Assembly: GCF_001570585.1 (NCBI RefSeq)
Contig: NZ_BBXF01000015.1
Span: 1-61,783 of the forward strand
Length of the DNA: 61,783 nucleotides
Direction: 5' to 3'
From: Herbidospora daliensis
Lineage (GTDB): Bacteria > Actinomycetota > Actinomycetes > Streptosporangiales > Streptosporangiaceae
Below, in pieces: positions 18,764 to 27,634 of this stretch (position 1 is the stretch's first letter; each line of letters begins with the position of its first letter). Under the pieces are notes generated by a model. The model was not told the DNA's origin. It ran no database searches and saw only the letters and a list, made by a program, of their open reading frames with translations. Made by a program: the position numbers and the translations under genes.

Positions 18764-21327
18764 TGCGACTGCCGATCGCTTCGGGGGCGGCCACCGGCGC
18801 CGTCGCGCTCACCCTTTATCCGTTGTTCTCCGAGGGCTCGTGGTTCTGGGCGACGCTCGGCATCCTGCTGTGCACGACGCTGGCGGCGGCGCTGGTGTCG
18901 CGGTACGCGCAGCCCGCGTTCGCGGCGCCGGTCGGCATGGCGCTGGCGGCCATCGTCTTCATGACGGTCACCTTCGCCCGCGACGAGGCGTGGTGGGGCT
19001 TCATCCCCAACTTCGACTCCACCGCCCGGATCGCCCAGACGATGGCCGAGGGCTGGGACGAGATCCAGAAGTTCGCCGCGCCGGTCCCCTCGACCGGGGG
19101 CATCAGCCTGCTGACCGCGGGCGGGGTCGCGTTCATCGCGATCCTCGTCGACGCGCTCGCGGTGCGGGTGCGCCGGGCGGCGCTGGCGGGCCTGCCGCTG
19201 CTCGGGCTGTTCACCGTCCCGGCCGCGGTGCTGAACGAGCCGATCGCCTGGCCCGCGTTCATCATCGGCGCGCTCGGGTTCGTCGGCCTGCTCGTCTCCG
19301 ACGGGCGCGAGAGGGTGTCCCACTGGGGCAGGGCCGTGCTGGTACGCCGTTCGCGCACGACCACCACCACCCCCGACGCGGGCAAGCTGGTGCTGTCGGG
19401 CAAGCGCATCGGGGTCACCGCCGTGGCGCTGGCCATCGGCATCCCGGCGCTGATCCCCACGCTGACGCCCAACCCGCCGTTCGGGTTCGGGGTCGGCAAC
19501 GGCCTGGGGCCGGGCGGCCGCAACGTCGGCATCCCCGACGCCATCGCCAAGCTCAGCGGGCAGTTGTCGCACCCGGTGAACGCGCCGGTGCTGAGCTACA
19601 CGTCCAAGGACGACGTGCCGCGCTACCTGCGCATCTACTCCCTCGACGAGTTCGACGGGCAGCAGTTCAAGTCGAGCGCGCTGCGCGGGCGGCCCGAAGA
19701 CCGGGTGAGCGAGAACGTCATGCCGCCCGCGCCGGGCCTGTCTGCGATGACGCCGGGGACGCCGATCGACCAGACCATCACGATCAGCGACGACATCGAG
19801 GAGCTGCGGTTCCTGCCGCTCCCCTACCCGGCCACCCGGGTCGTCGCCGACGGCGACTGGCGAGCCGACCGCAACACCCTCATGGTGTTCTCCACCGAGG
19901 ACGACGCGGCCGGGCTCGAATACCAGGTCGTCGGCAAGGACGTGCGGCCCACGCCCGACATGCTGGACAACGCCCCGATGGCGCCGATCGACGTGCAGGG
20001 CCGTTTCCTGACGCTGCCCGCCGACATCGACCCCGCCGTCGTCGCGCTGGCCGACGACGTCACCCGGGGCACGGCCACCCATTACCAGATGGCGGTGAAG
20101 CTGCAGGAGTGGTTCACCCGCACCGGCGGGTTCACCTACGACCTGCAGACGAAGGGGTCGGGGCTCAACGCGCTGACCGACTTCCTGCTGGTCGGCAAGT
20201 CGGGCTACTGCGAGCAGTTCGCCAGCGCCTTCGCGGTGATGGCGCGGGTGCTGGGCATCCCGTCGCGGGTGTCGATCGGCTACACCGGCGGCACCAAGTC
20301 GGAGGGCCGGTGGGTGGTCCGGACCCACGACGCGCACGCGTGGCCGGAGCTCTACTTCGAGGGCGCCGGATGGCTGACCTTCGAGCCGACCCCGGCGGGC
20401 GGGTTCGGGCAGGCGACGGCGCGGGTGCCGTCGTACACGCTGCCGCAGTCGGACTCCGCCGAGCCCTCGACGGGGGCCTCGGCGCGGCCGTCGAGCGACC
20501 CGGCCGCCTCTCCGGGGGCGAGCAACCCGGCGCGCGGCATCGGCAACGCCGAGCGGGAGCTCGGGCCGACCGGCCTGCCGGTGGCCGAGGAGCGGTCGGT
20601 GTGGGTGAACGTCGGCATCGGCGTGGTCGTCGCGCTGCTGCTGTCGCTGATCCCCGCGGTGATGCGGGCGGTGCTCTGGCTCTGGCGGCGGCGGGTGCTC
20701 AACCGGGCGGCCGCCGTGCCCGACGACGAGGTGCCGGTCGTGAAGCCGGCGAAGGACGACGACGACGGCTGGAGCGGCGGCGAGGTGATCGGCGGCGAGC
20801 CCGCCGAGAAGCCACGGTCGGTCTGGGCCGTCGCCGAGGAGCCCGCGGCCCCGGCCCCCCAGCGGGAGAACACCTTCGCGGCCCCGGCCGTGGAGGCCGC
20901 CTGGGCCGAGCTCTGCGACACGCTGGTCGACCTGGGCATGCCCAAGGCGGGCAGCGAGACGCCCCGGGCGCTGGGCCGGCGGCTGGCGGCGGCCTACCCC
21001 CTCGACACCGAGGCGGCCAAGGCGCTGAACAAGATCGCCACCAGTGAGGAGAAGCTGCGCTACGCCCGCACGCCCGGCGAGGTCACGCCGCTGGTCGACG
21101 ACCTGAAGGCGGTCAGGCGCAGCCTGGCGGCGTCGGTGTCGCGCGGGCGGCGGATCGCGGCGGTGCTGGCGCCCATGTCGGCGCTGCTGCGGGTGCGCGG
21201 CCTCGGCGAGCGCATGCTCGACGGGTTCGACCGCCTGGAGAACATCCGGCTGCGGCCGGCGCGCAAGGAACGCGAGACCGAGACCATGGACGACGTGCTG
21301 GAGTCACAGGTCGGGTCGCGTCGGTAA
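18760..21327 (+). CDS. Membrane transglutaminase-like protein (TgpA family)
   Basis: 855-residue membrane protein with six or seven N-terminal helices, a long extracytoplasmic region and a transglutaminase core. The catalytic cysteine is C484 in SGYCEQFASAF and the histidine is H526 in HDAHAWPEL; an acidic residue follows in WLTFEPTP. A further helix (VGIGVVVALLLSLIPAVM) precedes a cytoplasmic DUF4129-type tail with AWAELCDTLVDLGMP. The start is GTG 18760 (4-nt overlap with DUF58, GAGGAG 6 nt upstream); ATG 18763 is equally possible. The role is probably in envelope protein processing or cross-linking; the substrate is unknown. Confidence 0.9.
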   Translation: MMRLPIASGAATGAVALTLYPLFSEGSWFWATLGILLCTTLAAALVSRYAQPAFAAPVGMALAAIVFMTVTFARDEAWWGFIPNFDSTARIAQTMAEGWDEIQKFAAPVPSTGGISLLTAGGVAFIAILVDALAVRVRRAALAGLPLLGLFTVPAAVLNEPIAWPAFIIGALGFVGLLVSDGRERVSHWGRAVLVRRSRTTTTTPDAGKLVLSGKRIGVTAVALAIGIPALIPTLTPNPPFGFGVGNGLGPGGRNVGIPDAIAKLSGQLSHPVNAPVLSYTSKDDVPRYLRIYSLDEFDGQQFKSSALRGRPEDRVSENVMPPAPGLSAMTPGTPIDQTITISDDIEELRFLPLPYPATRVVADGDWRADRNTLMVFSTEDDAAGLEYQVVGKDVRPTPDMLDNAPMAPIDVQGRFLTLPADIDPAVVALADDVTRGTATHYQMAVKLQEWFTRTGGFTYDLQTKGSGLNALTDFLLVGKSGYCEQFASAFAVMARVLGIPSRVSIGYTGGTKSEGRWVVRTHDAHAWPELYFEGAGWLTFEPTPAGGFGQATARVPSYTLPQSDSAEPSTGASARPSSDPAASPGASNPARGIGNAERELGPTGLPVAEERSVWVNVGIGVVVALLLSLIPAVMRAVLWLWRRRVLNRAAAVPDDEVPVVKPAKDDDDGWSGGEVIGGEPAEKPRSVWAVAEEPAAPAPQRENTFAAPAVEAAWAELCDTLVDLGMPKAGSETPRALGRRLAAAYPLDTEAAKALNKIATSEEKLRYARTPGEVTPLVDDLKAVRRSLAASVSRGRRIAAVLAPMSALLRVRGLGERMLDGFDRLENIRLRPARKERETETMDDVLESQVGSRR

Positions 21328-21342
21328 TACCGGAACAAACGA

Positions 21343-21374
21343 GCGGGCTCGGGGCGTGTCAGCCCCGGGCCCGC
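21343..21374. terminator. Bidirectional terminator hairpin between convergent genes
   Basis: GCGGGCTCGGGGC (21343-21355), 6-nt loop, then GCCCCGGGCCCGC (21362-21374): a 13-bp stem with a single wobble pair. It sits in the 83-bp gap between the convergent transglutaminase and DUF3040 genes. There is no long T-tract on either side, as is usual in GC-rich actinobacteria. Confidence 0.7.
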
Positions 21375-21410
21375 CGTGTTCGCACTATTACTGTGAAACC
21401 ACTGCGGCGG

Positions 21411-21809
21411 CTAGCGCTCGTCGTTGCGACGGCGCCAGCGCTCCTCCATGCGCTCCATGAAGCCGGGACGGCGCCCACGGCGGGCGGCCGGCCCCTGCTC
21501 CTGCGTGGACGTGGCGGAGCGGCTGTCGCCGTGGAAACCGTTCATGCGTTTCCAGCTGGACAGACCCCACAGACACGTCGCGAGCATGACCACAAAGCCG
21601 GCGACCCCGAGCCAGATGACGGTGGACACGACGCCGACCATCAGCAGGACGACGCCGAGTGCGAAGCCGATGGAGGCCTTCACCAGGCGGCGCTTGTAAT
21701 GGCTGCGTGGGTCACTGATCCGGACGGTATTGGCCCACTTCGGGTCCTCGGCATAGAGGGCCTGCTCGATCTGGTCGAGCAAGCGCTGCTCGTGCTCAGA
21801 CAGCGGCAC
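21411..21809 (-). CDS. DUF3040 membrane protein
   Basis: 132-residue protein starting VPLSEHEQRLLDQIEQALY, the hallmark of the actinobacterial DUF3040 family. Two transmembrane helices follow (ASIGFALGVVLLMVGVVSTV and AGFVVMLATCLWGL) and a basic C-terminal tail, RRGRRPGFMERMEERWRRR. The function is unknown. The start GTG at 21809 was chosen because the family begins here and GGGAGG lies just upstream; an in-frame ATG 8 codons earlier is less likely. Confidence 0.88.
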   Translation of the reverse strand: MPLSEHEQRLLDQIEQALYAEDPKWANTVRISDPRSHYKRRLVKASIGFALGVVLLMVGVVSTVIWLGVAGFVVMLATCLWGLSSWKRMNGFHGDSRSATSTQEQGPAARRGRRPGFMERMEERWRRRNDER

Positions 21810-21965
21810 GGCGCCTCCCAAGGACGGCCCCAAGACGGGGAAGACGGCAACGAACGAAGGATGTCCGAACCCTGCGGTCGGTTATCCCCAGAATACGAGT
21901 CTGTAGACGTGGGCGAAAGAAAACGGTCAGAACGTCCACAAGCGCGGTCCAATGCGGAGGTGACG

Positions 21966-23204
21966 TCATAGATCCATTGGACCAAACCGTTTTCGGACGA
22001 GCGAGGCGGGGCGGACCGCATCGGGCCCGAACCTCCGGATCGCCTTGTCCATGGCCTGTTCCGCCTCCCGCCAGCCGATCTCGCGATCTCCCAGGCCGAT
22101 TTGCCTGGTCGCCGTGTCGGCCGGGCGGAGGTTCTCCATCCGGACGCCTACGAGTCGCAGCCGCACTCTATCGAGACCTGCGGCCCTGTAGAGGTCGCAA
22201 GCGGTGGTATGTATCTCTTTCGCCACATCTGTGGCCTCTCGGAGGGTACGCGACCGCGTGATGGTCGTGAAGTCGGACCGGCGCAGCTTCACGCTGACGG
22301 TCCGGCCGACGTAACCGGCGGCGCGCAACCGGGCGGCGACCCGCTCGGAGAGCCGGAGCAGCTCCCGCATGATCGTCTCGGGGTCGTCGACGTCGTGGGC
22401 GAAGGTCTCCTCGTTGCCGATGCTCTTGTCGGGGACGTGGGCGGTCACCCGGCGCTCGTCGCGGCCCCACGCCAGCGCCGCCAGATGGCTCCCCGCGGCC
22501 CCGAACTCGCGCTGGAGCGTGGCAACGGGCACCCGGGCCAGGTCGCCCACCGTTTTGATGCCCAGTCGCGTCAGGGCCTGCTCAGTGCGTTCGCCCACGC
22601 CCCACAGGGCCGCGACGGGCAGCGGGTGGAGGAACTCGACGACACCCTCGGCCGGGACGACCAGGAGGCCGTCGGGCTTGCACTGGCGGGAGGCGAGCTT
22701 GGCGACGAACTTGGTGGAGGCCACCCCGACCGAGCAGGTCACCCCGAAACGCTCGGCCACCTGGGCCCGGATCGCCGCCGCGACCTGAACCGGGGACCCC
22801 AGCCTGCGGCGGGCGCCGCCGACGTCGAGGAACGCCTCGTCGACCGAGAGCGGCTCCACCAGCGGGGTGACCGCGTGGAAGATCTCGAAGACGCCCTTGG
22901 AGACCGCGCCGTACTTGCCGTGGGAGGGCGGGATGACCGTCGCCTGCGGGCACAGGCGCATCGCCCGGGTCATCGGCATCGCCGAGTGGACCCCGAACCG
23001 CCGCGCCTCGTAGGTGGCGCTCAGCACCACGCCCCGCGCCCCGGCGGCCCCGACGATCACGGGGGTGCCCGTGAGCTCGGGGCGGTCGATCAGCTCGACC
23101 GCCGCGAAGAACGCGTCCATGTCGACGTGGAGGATCGGGCAGCCGGTGTCATCGGCATTCCCGGCCGGGGTGGTGACCTGCGGCAACACCTGTTTCCTCG
23201 ACAT
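21966..23204 (-). CDS. dinB: DNA polymerase IV (Y-family translesion polymerase)
   Basis: Error-prone Y-family polymerase used for lesion bypass. The 412-residue protein has the palm motif LHVDMDAFFAAVE, the second catalytic motif PLSVDEAFLDVG, and CSVGVASTKFVAKLAS. The helix-hairpin-helix region LWGVGERTEQALTRLGIKT and the little-finger domain follow. The last residues do not show an obvious beta-clamp motif. An SOS box overlaps its promoter. The -10 hexamer ends 6 nt before the ATG, so the transcript is probably leaderless. Confidence 0.96.
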   Translation of the reverse strand: MSRKQVLPQVTTPAGNADDTGCPILHVDMDAFFAAVELIDRPELTGTPVIVGAAGARGVVLSATYEARRFGVHSAMPMTRAMRLCPQATVIPPSHGKYGAVSKGVFEIFHAVTPLVEPLSVDEAFLDVGGARRRLGSPVQVAAAIRAQVAERFGVTCSVGVASTKFVAKLASRQCKPDGLLVVPAEGVVEFLHPLPVAALWGVGERTEQALTRLGIKTVGDLARVPVATLQREFGAAGSHLAALAWGRDERRVTAHVPDKSIGNEETFAHDVDDPETIMRELLRLSERVAARLRAAGYVGRTVSVKLRRSDFTTITRSRTLREATDVAKEIHTTACDLYRAAGLDRVRLRLVGVRMENLRPADTATRQIGLGDREIGWREAEQAMDKAIRRFGPDAVRPASLVRKRFGPMDL

Positions 23205-23210
23205 GCCGAG

Positions 23211-23232
23211 AGCATATCCGAACAGGCGTTCG
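23211..23232 (-). promoter_or_regulatory. dinB promoter with LexA (SOS) box
   Basis: CGAAC-AGGC-GTTCG at 23219-23232 matches the actinobacterial/Gram-positive LexA operator (CGAAC-N4-GTTCG) perfectly. It lies immediately upstream of a -10 TATGCT (23216-23211 on the minus strand), inside the core promoter. LexA bound here would block RNA polymerase, so dinB should be DNA-damage inducible. Confidence 0.8.
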
Positions 23233-23366
23233 GCCGGTACGGCCTGACCGGCTCGTTCAGGCGGAAGCGGGCGCGGCCGGTTGGCGCCAAATGCGGGCGA
23301 ACCGGGCGCGGCGGGCGGTGCCGGGGTGGGCGGAGCCGTAACGGAGAGAAGTTTTGAAGAGGGCGC

Positions 23367-24062
23367 TTAGCGATGGGCGAGGAGGTGGATCCGGGTCGCG
23401 ATGTCGCGGAGGACCGGGTGGGCGGCGGCGGCGCGCTCGAGTTCGACCAGGCCCTCGGGGTCGTCTTCGGCGAAGCGGCTGGGGACCAGGTCGGTGAAGA
23501 TGCGGGCGCCCTGGACGTCGCCGACGGTGAAGCCCGCCTTGCCCAGCAGGGCCGCGAGGGCCTCGCCGGTGAAGCGGCGGGGGGTCGGGTCCTTCTCGCC
23601 CCAGGTGCCCGTGTCGAGCACGCCGCGGGCCTCGGCGAAGTTGCCGGCCAGGGCGCGGTGGATGGCGGTCGCGACGGGGTTGGCGGCCAGCACGCTGACC
23701 ACTCCCCCGGGACGCACGACCGTGTGGACCGACGCGAGGGCGGCCGACGGGTCGTCGACGTATTCGAGCACGCTGTGGCAGAGCACCAGGTCGGCGCTGG
23801 CGGGCGGGAGGAGGTCGGCCAGGTCGCCGGCGTCGCCCTGGATGCCGGTGACGGTCACGCCCGCCTCGGCGGCGCGGCGCTCCAGCGCGGCCAGCGAGTC
23901 GGGGGTGGGGTCGACCACGGTCACCGCGTGGCCGAGCCGGGCCAGCGGCACCGCGAAGCCGCCGGTGCCGCCGCCGGCGTCGAGGATGTCGAGTGCGGAT
24001 CTGCCGGCGATGACCGCTTGGAGCGACTCCCAGACGACGGCCTGCCGCGTGGCGTCACGCAC
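23367..24062 (-). CDS. SAM-dependent class I methyltransferase
   Basis: 231-residue Rossmann-fold methyltransferase. SAM-binding motif I is ILDAGGGTGGFAVPLA, followed by VVDPTPDSLAALERRA and DLVLCHSVLEYVDDP. The substrate cannot be read from sequence. A GGAGG site precedes the GTG start. It lies downstream of nusB and 162 bp upstream of dinB. A role with tRNA or a small molecule is equally possible. Confidence 0.87.
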   Translation of the reverse strand: MRDATRQAVVWESLQAVIAGRSALDILDAGGGTGGFAVPLARLGHAVTVVDPTPDSLAALERRAAEAGVTVTGIQGDAGDLADLLPPASADLVLCHSVLEYVDDPSAALASVHTVVRPGGVVSVLAANPVATAIHRALAGNFAEARGVLDTGTWGEKDPTPRRFTGEALAALLGKAGFTVGDVQGARIFTDLVPSRFAEDDPEGLVELERAAAAHPVLRDIATRIHLLAHR

Positions 24063-24123
24063 GGTGATCCTCCGAAAAAGTCGACGACGACGTAGGCACG
24101 CCAGCCTACGCCGCCGCCGGAGC

Positions 24124-24534
24124 TCAGAGCGTCAGTGACGGCTTGAGCTGCTTGAAACGGGCCAGCAGCCCGTTGACGAACTGGGGCGACTCGTCGGTCG
24201 ACAACTCGCCCGCGAGGGCCACCCACTCACTGATCACGACGCCCTCGGGCACCTCTTCGACCCAGAGCATCTCGTAGGTGCCCACGCGGAGGATGTTGCG
24301 GTCGACGGCGGGCATGCGCTCCATCGTCCACCCCTCCGAGTAGGTCGAGATGAGGTCGTCGATGCGGCTCAGCCGCCCGGCCACGCCCTCGACCAGGCTG
24401 ACCGTGTATTCGTTGACCGGCGGCTCGGCCCGCTCGACCCGCTCGGCGAGGATGTCGAGCGGGTTGGTGTCGCGTGCCTCGGCCTCGAAGAGGATGTCGA
24501 GCGCGCGGCGGCGCGCCTTCCCCCGGGCAGACAT
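24124..24534 (-). CDS. nusB: Transcription antitermination factor NusB
   Basis: All-helical RNA-binding protein that, with NusE (S10), binds boxA and supports rRNA antitermination. The 136 residues start [19 protein letters not shown], typical of NusB, and end with the conserved ISEWVALAGELSTDESPQFVNG (key residues E, A and FVNG). The ATG at 24534 overlaps the efp stop by one base (TGATG); a TTG one codon earlier is not needed. The pair efp-nusB is a conserved actinobacterial arrangement. Confidence 0.96.
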   Translation of the reverse strand: MSARGKARRRALDILFEAEARDTNPLDILAERVERAEPPVNEYTVSLVEGVAGRLSRIDDLISTYSEGWTMERMPAVDRNILRVGTYEMLWVEEVPEGVVISEWVALAGELSTDESPQFVNGLLARFKQLKPSLTL

Positions 24535-25094
24535 CAAGCGCGACCGAGGTAGTCGCCGGTCCGGGTGTCGACCTTGACCTTCTCGCCGGTCGTGATGAAC
24601 AGCGGCACCTTGATCTCGGCGCCGGTCTCGAGCGTGGCGGGCTTGGTGCCGCCGGTCGAGCGGTCGCCCTGGAGGCCCGGCTCGGTCTCGGAGATGATCA
24701 GCTCGACGGCGGCCGGGAGCTCGACGTAGAGGACGTTGCCCTCGTTGATCGCGACGGTCGCGAGCATGTTCTCGAGCAGGTAGCTGGCGGCGTCGCCGAC
24801 GGCCACCCGGGTGACGTTGAGCATGTCGTAGGTCTCGGTGTCCATGAAGACGAACTCGTCGCCGTCCATGTAGGAGAACTGCATCTCACGGCGGTCGACG
24901 GTCGCCACCTCGACCTTGACGCCGGCGTTGAAGGTCTTGTCGACGACCTTGCCCGACTTGATGCTCTTCAGCTTGGTGCGCACGAACGCGCCGCCCTTAC
25001 CGGGCTTGACGTGCTGGAACTCGACGACCGACCAGAGGTCGCCACCGTCGAGTTTGAGCACGAGTCCGTTCTTCAGGTCGTTCGTGGTCGCCAC
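24534..25094 (-). CDS. efp: Translation elongation factor P
   Basis: EF-P relieves ribosome stalling at consecutive prolines. The 186 residues form the three beta-barrel domains. The loop at [12 protein letters not shown] carries a Lys in place of the modified residue found in gamma-proteobacteria, as in other actinobacteria. The late signature [19 protein letters not shown] is present. A GGAGA site lies upstream. It is transcribed with pepP upstream and nusB downstream. Confidence 0.98.
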   Translation of the reverse strand: MATTNDLKNGLVLKLDGGDLWSVVEFQHVKPGKGGAFVRTKLKSIKSGKVVDKTFNAGVKVEVATVDRREMQFSYMDGDEFVFMDTETYDMLNVTRVAVGDAASYLLENMLATVAINEGNVLYVELPAAVELIISETEPGLQGDRSTGGTKPATLETGAEIKVPLFITTGEKVKVDTRTGDYLGRA

Positions 25095-25124
25095 GTGAAG
25101 TCTCTTCTCCTGCGTGCGGGCCGC

Positions 25125-26162
25125 TCACAGGACGAGCAGCTCCCTGGTGGTGAGTGTGAGCAGTTCCGGCACTGGGTCACGCGTCACGAGCGTGTCCTCG
25201 ATGCGCACACCGCCCAACCCCGGCAGGTAGACCCCGGGTTCGACGGTGATCGGAACTCGATCCTCTAGTCTACCGGTCCGGCCGGGGCCGAGAAACGGCT
25301 CCTCGTGGATCTCCAGGCCGACGCCGTGGCCGAGCCCGTGGCCGAAGCGCTCGCCGTAACCCGCGCCGGCGATCAGGTCGCGCGCGGCGGCGTCGATCTC
25401 GGCGGCCGTCGCGCCGGGGCGGACGGCGGCGCGTCCGGCCGCCTGGGCGTCGTGGACGAGGGTGTAGATCTCGCGCTGCCACTCTGACGGCTCGCCGAGG
25501 GCGACGGTCCGGGTCATGTCGGCGTGGTAGCCGGCGTACAGGGCGCCGAAGTCCATGGTCACGAGGTCGCCCCGCTCCAGCGGGCGGTCGCCGGGCACGT
25601 GGTGCGGGACCGCGCCGTTGGGGCCGCTCGCGACGATCGTCTCGAAGGCCGGGCGGTCGGCGCCGAGTTCGGTCATCCGCGCCTCCAGCATGCGGGCGAT
25701 CTCACGCTCGGTCACGCCGGCCGCGATCTGGCCGACGACCAGGGCGAACGCCTCGTCGGTGAGGGCGCAGGCGCGGGCCAGGGCGGCGATCTCGGCGTCG
25801 TCCTTGACCCTTCTGAGGTCTTCGACCAGGCCCTCGGTGAGCGGCGCCGCGCCGCCCAGGCGGCGGTATTCGGCGACGGTCAGATGGTGGGCCTCGACGG
25901 CGGCGCCGGGTTCCAGGAGGTCGCCGGCGACGTCGCGGGTCTCCTTCAGCTGGACGTCGCCCGCGAGCCCCCGGGCCGTCTCGATGTAGCGGGAGTCGGT
26001 CGCGAGCACGGCGGTCGCGTCGGCCCGCACCAGCACGGCGGCGTTGGAGCTGGCCAGGCCGGTCAGGTAGCGCACGTTGACGGGCCGGGTGACCAGCAGG
26101 CCGGGGTGGCCGCCCTCGGCGAGGAGGGCGGCCAGACGGGCTCGGCGTTCCGCGAAACTCAT
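25125..26162 (-). CDS. pepP: Xaa-Pro aminopeptidase (M24 family)
   Basis: Metallopeptidase that removes N-terminal residues before proline. The 345-residue form has an N-terminal creatinase-like domain and a pita-bread catalytic domain. Metal ligands are visible as TMDFGALYAGYHADMT (two Asp), HGLGHGVGLEIHEEP (His), VEPGVYL (Glu) and VRIEDTL (Glu). The start is placed at ATG 26162 ([14 protein letters not shown]). The family begins here, and TACATT lies 6 nt upstream as a leaderless -10. An in-frame ATG at 26180 is the alternative. Confidence 0.93.
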   Translation of the reverse strand: MSFAERRARLAALLAEGGHPGLLVTRPVNVRYLTGLASSNAAVLVRADATAVLATDSRYIETARGLAGDVQLKETRDVAGDLLEPGAAVEAHHLTVAEYRRLGGAAPLTEGLVEDLRRVKDDAEIAALARACALTDEAFALVVGQIAAGVTEREIARMLEARMTELGADRPAFETIVASGPNGAVPHHVPGDRPLERGDLVTMDFGALYAGYHADMTRTVALGEPSEWQREIYTLVHDAQAAGRAAVRPGATAAEIDAAARDLIAGAGYGERFGHGLGHGVGLEIHEEPFLGPGRTGRLEDRVPITVEPGVYLPGLGGVRIEDTLVTRDPVPELLTLTTRELLVL

Positions 26163-26174
26163 GGTCGAAATGTA
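26163..26174 (-). promoter_or_regulatory. Leaderless -10 element of pepP
   Basis: TACATT (26174-26169) followed by 6 nt and ATG 26162. This would start the pepP-efp-nusB transcript on or next to the initiation codon. No convincing -35. Confidence 0.45.
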
Positions 26175-26181
26175 AGACATG

Positions 26182-27627
26182 TCAGCATGCCGGGGGCTCC
26201 AGGCGGGGTGGGGTGCGGCTGTCCTTCCGTTCCGCCGCGCCGCCGAGGAGGGCGCGGGTGAGGTGCTCGCCGTCGTCGGCCATCCGGTCGAGGACCTCGG
26301 CGAAGTGGGCGTCGGTGAGGACGTGCTCGTCGCGGTTCAGGGCGGTCAGGACGACCCTTCTGACCAGCTCCTTGATGTAGGAGGCGGTGACCCCCTCGGT
26401 GGCGGCGACCACCGCCGCCACGTCGGCGTCGAGGGGCCGGTCGCGGGCGTAGAGGCGGACCAGCCGCTCCCGGGAGCGGGCGTCGGGGGGCGGGATCTCG
26501 ACGGCCAGGTCGATGCGGCCGGGCCGCTGGACCAGCGCCTTCTCCAGTGCCTCCACCCTGTTGGTGGTGAGCAGGAAGGTCACGTCGGCGTCGCCGCCGA
26601 CCCCGTCCATGGCGTCGAGGAGGCTGAACAGCAGCGGGCTGGTCGTGAATTGGGAGCGGTCCTCGGCGATGAGGTCGACGTCCTCGACGACCACGATCGA
26701 GGGTTGCAGCTTCCGGGCCAGGGCGACCGCGAACCCGATCTTCGCCATGCCCTCGGCGGTCATCAGGATCGCGGTGCTCTCGGGCCGCCGCCCGAGCAGG
26801 TAGCGCAGGGTGTGGGTCTTGCCGGTGCCGGGCGGTCCGTAGAGCAGCAGGCCCCGCCGCAGATGCTGGCCCGCCTCGCGGAGCCGGTCGCTCCGCCGCC
26901 CGATGCCGACGACGTGCTCCTCCAGGGCTTCGAGGCGGCCCTCGGGGAGCACCACCTCCTCGGGGGCCAGATCGGCCCGGGGGACGAAGGTGAGCAGTTC
27001 GTTCCTGCGGTGCTCGCTGAAGCCGAACGTGACCACCCGGCCGCGCAGCGGATCGAGGTCGCGCATGAGGCGGTCGACCTCCTGACGCACGCCCGTCGCG
27101 GTCTCCCTGTCGGCGGCGATGACCGTCAGGACGGAGGCCTCGGTGAAGTCCTCACGGGTGTTGATCCCCAGCACCACCGGGGCGCCGCCGGGGGCGTGGG
27201 TGCACACCAGGCCGAGCTGGATCACGTCGATGGTGTCGTCGGGGCCGACGGCGGCCACCGTGTAGTCGGGGCGGCCCAGCAGCGTGCCGCCGTGCGTCAG
27301 GGCGCTGGTGATCATGTTGATCATGCTCATGAAGCGTCGGTCGGAGCCCACCACGCCGAACCATCCGGCGTCGGGGGTGTGGGTGGCCAGGTAGCGGTCG
27401 GCGGCGAGCTGGAGGCCGGCGTGCTCGAAGAGGCGGTACTTCTCCTCGACCACCACCAGCTCGCTCAGTGGTCGGCCCAGGTGGCCGGTGACCTTGGCGA
27501 CGAGGGGCGAGGAGGCGTTGTCCTCGCTCACTCGTCCGGCGACGGCTTCGTAGACCCGGCGGAGGCTGTGGGCCAGGGCGCGGGCGTCGTGCGAGTCGAT
27601 TGACGTCACCCGGTCATGCTGCCGCAC
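26182..27627 (-). CDS. AAA+ ATPase with uncharacterised N-terminal domain
   Basis: 481-residue protein. Residues ~1-225 form a domain I do not recognise, ending near DPLRGRVVTFGFSEH. A classical AAA+ module follows: Walker A YGPPGTGKTHTLRYLL near 262-277, Walker B SIVVVEDVDLIAEDR, sensor 1 FLLTTNRVEALEKAL and the arginine fingers QRPGRIDLAVEIPPPD. The module resembles the Cdc48/FtsH class, but no protease domain is present. It may remodel proteins or nucleoprotein complexes; the client is unknown. The GTG start at 27627 follows GAGG by 5 nt. It lies just downstream of the MFS gene, co-directional. Confidence 0.88.
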   Translation of the reverse strand: MRQHDRVTSIDSHDARALAHSLRRVYEAVAGRVSEDNASSPLVAKVTGHLGRPLSELVVVEEKYRLFEHAGLQLAADRYLATHTPDAGWFGVVGSDRRFMSMINMITSALTHGGTLLGRPDYTVAAVGPDDTIDVIQLGLVCTHAPGGAPVVLGINTREDFTEASVLTVIAADRETATGVRQEVDRLMRDLDPLRGRVVTFGFSEHRRNELLTFVPRADLAPEEVVLPEGRLEALEEHVVGIGRRSDRLREAGQHLRRGLLLYGPPGTGKTHTLRYLLGRRPESTAILMTAEGMAKIGFAVALARKLQPSIVVVEDVDLIAEDRSQFTTSPLLFSLLDAMDGVGGDADVTFLLTTNRVEALEKALVQRPGRIDLAVEIPPPDARSRERLVRLYARDRPLDADVAAVVAATEGVTASYIKELVRRVVLTALNRDEHVLTDAHFAEVLDRMADDGEHLTRALLGGAAERKDSRTPPRLEPPAC

Positions 27628-27634
27628 GGATGCC

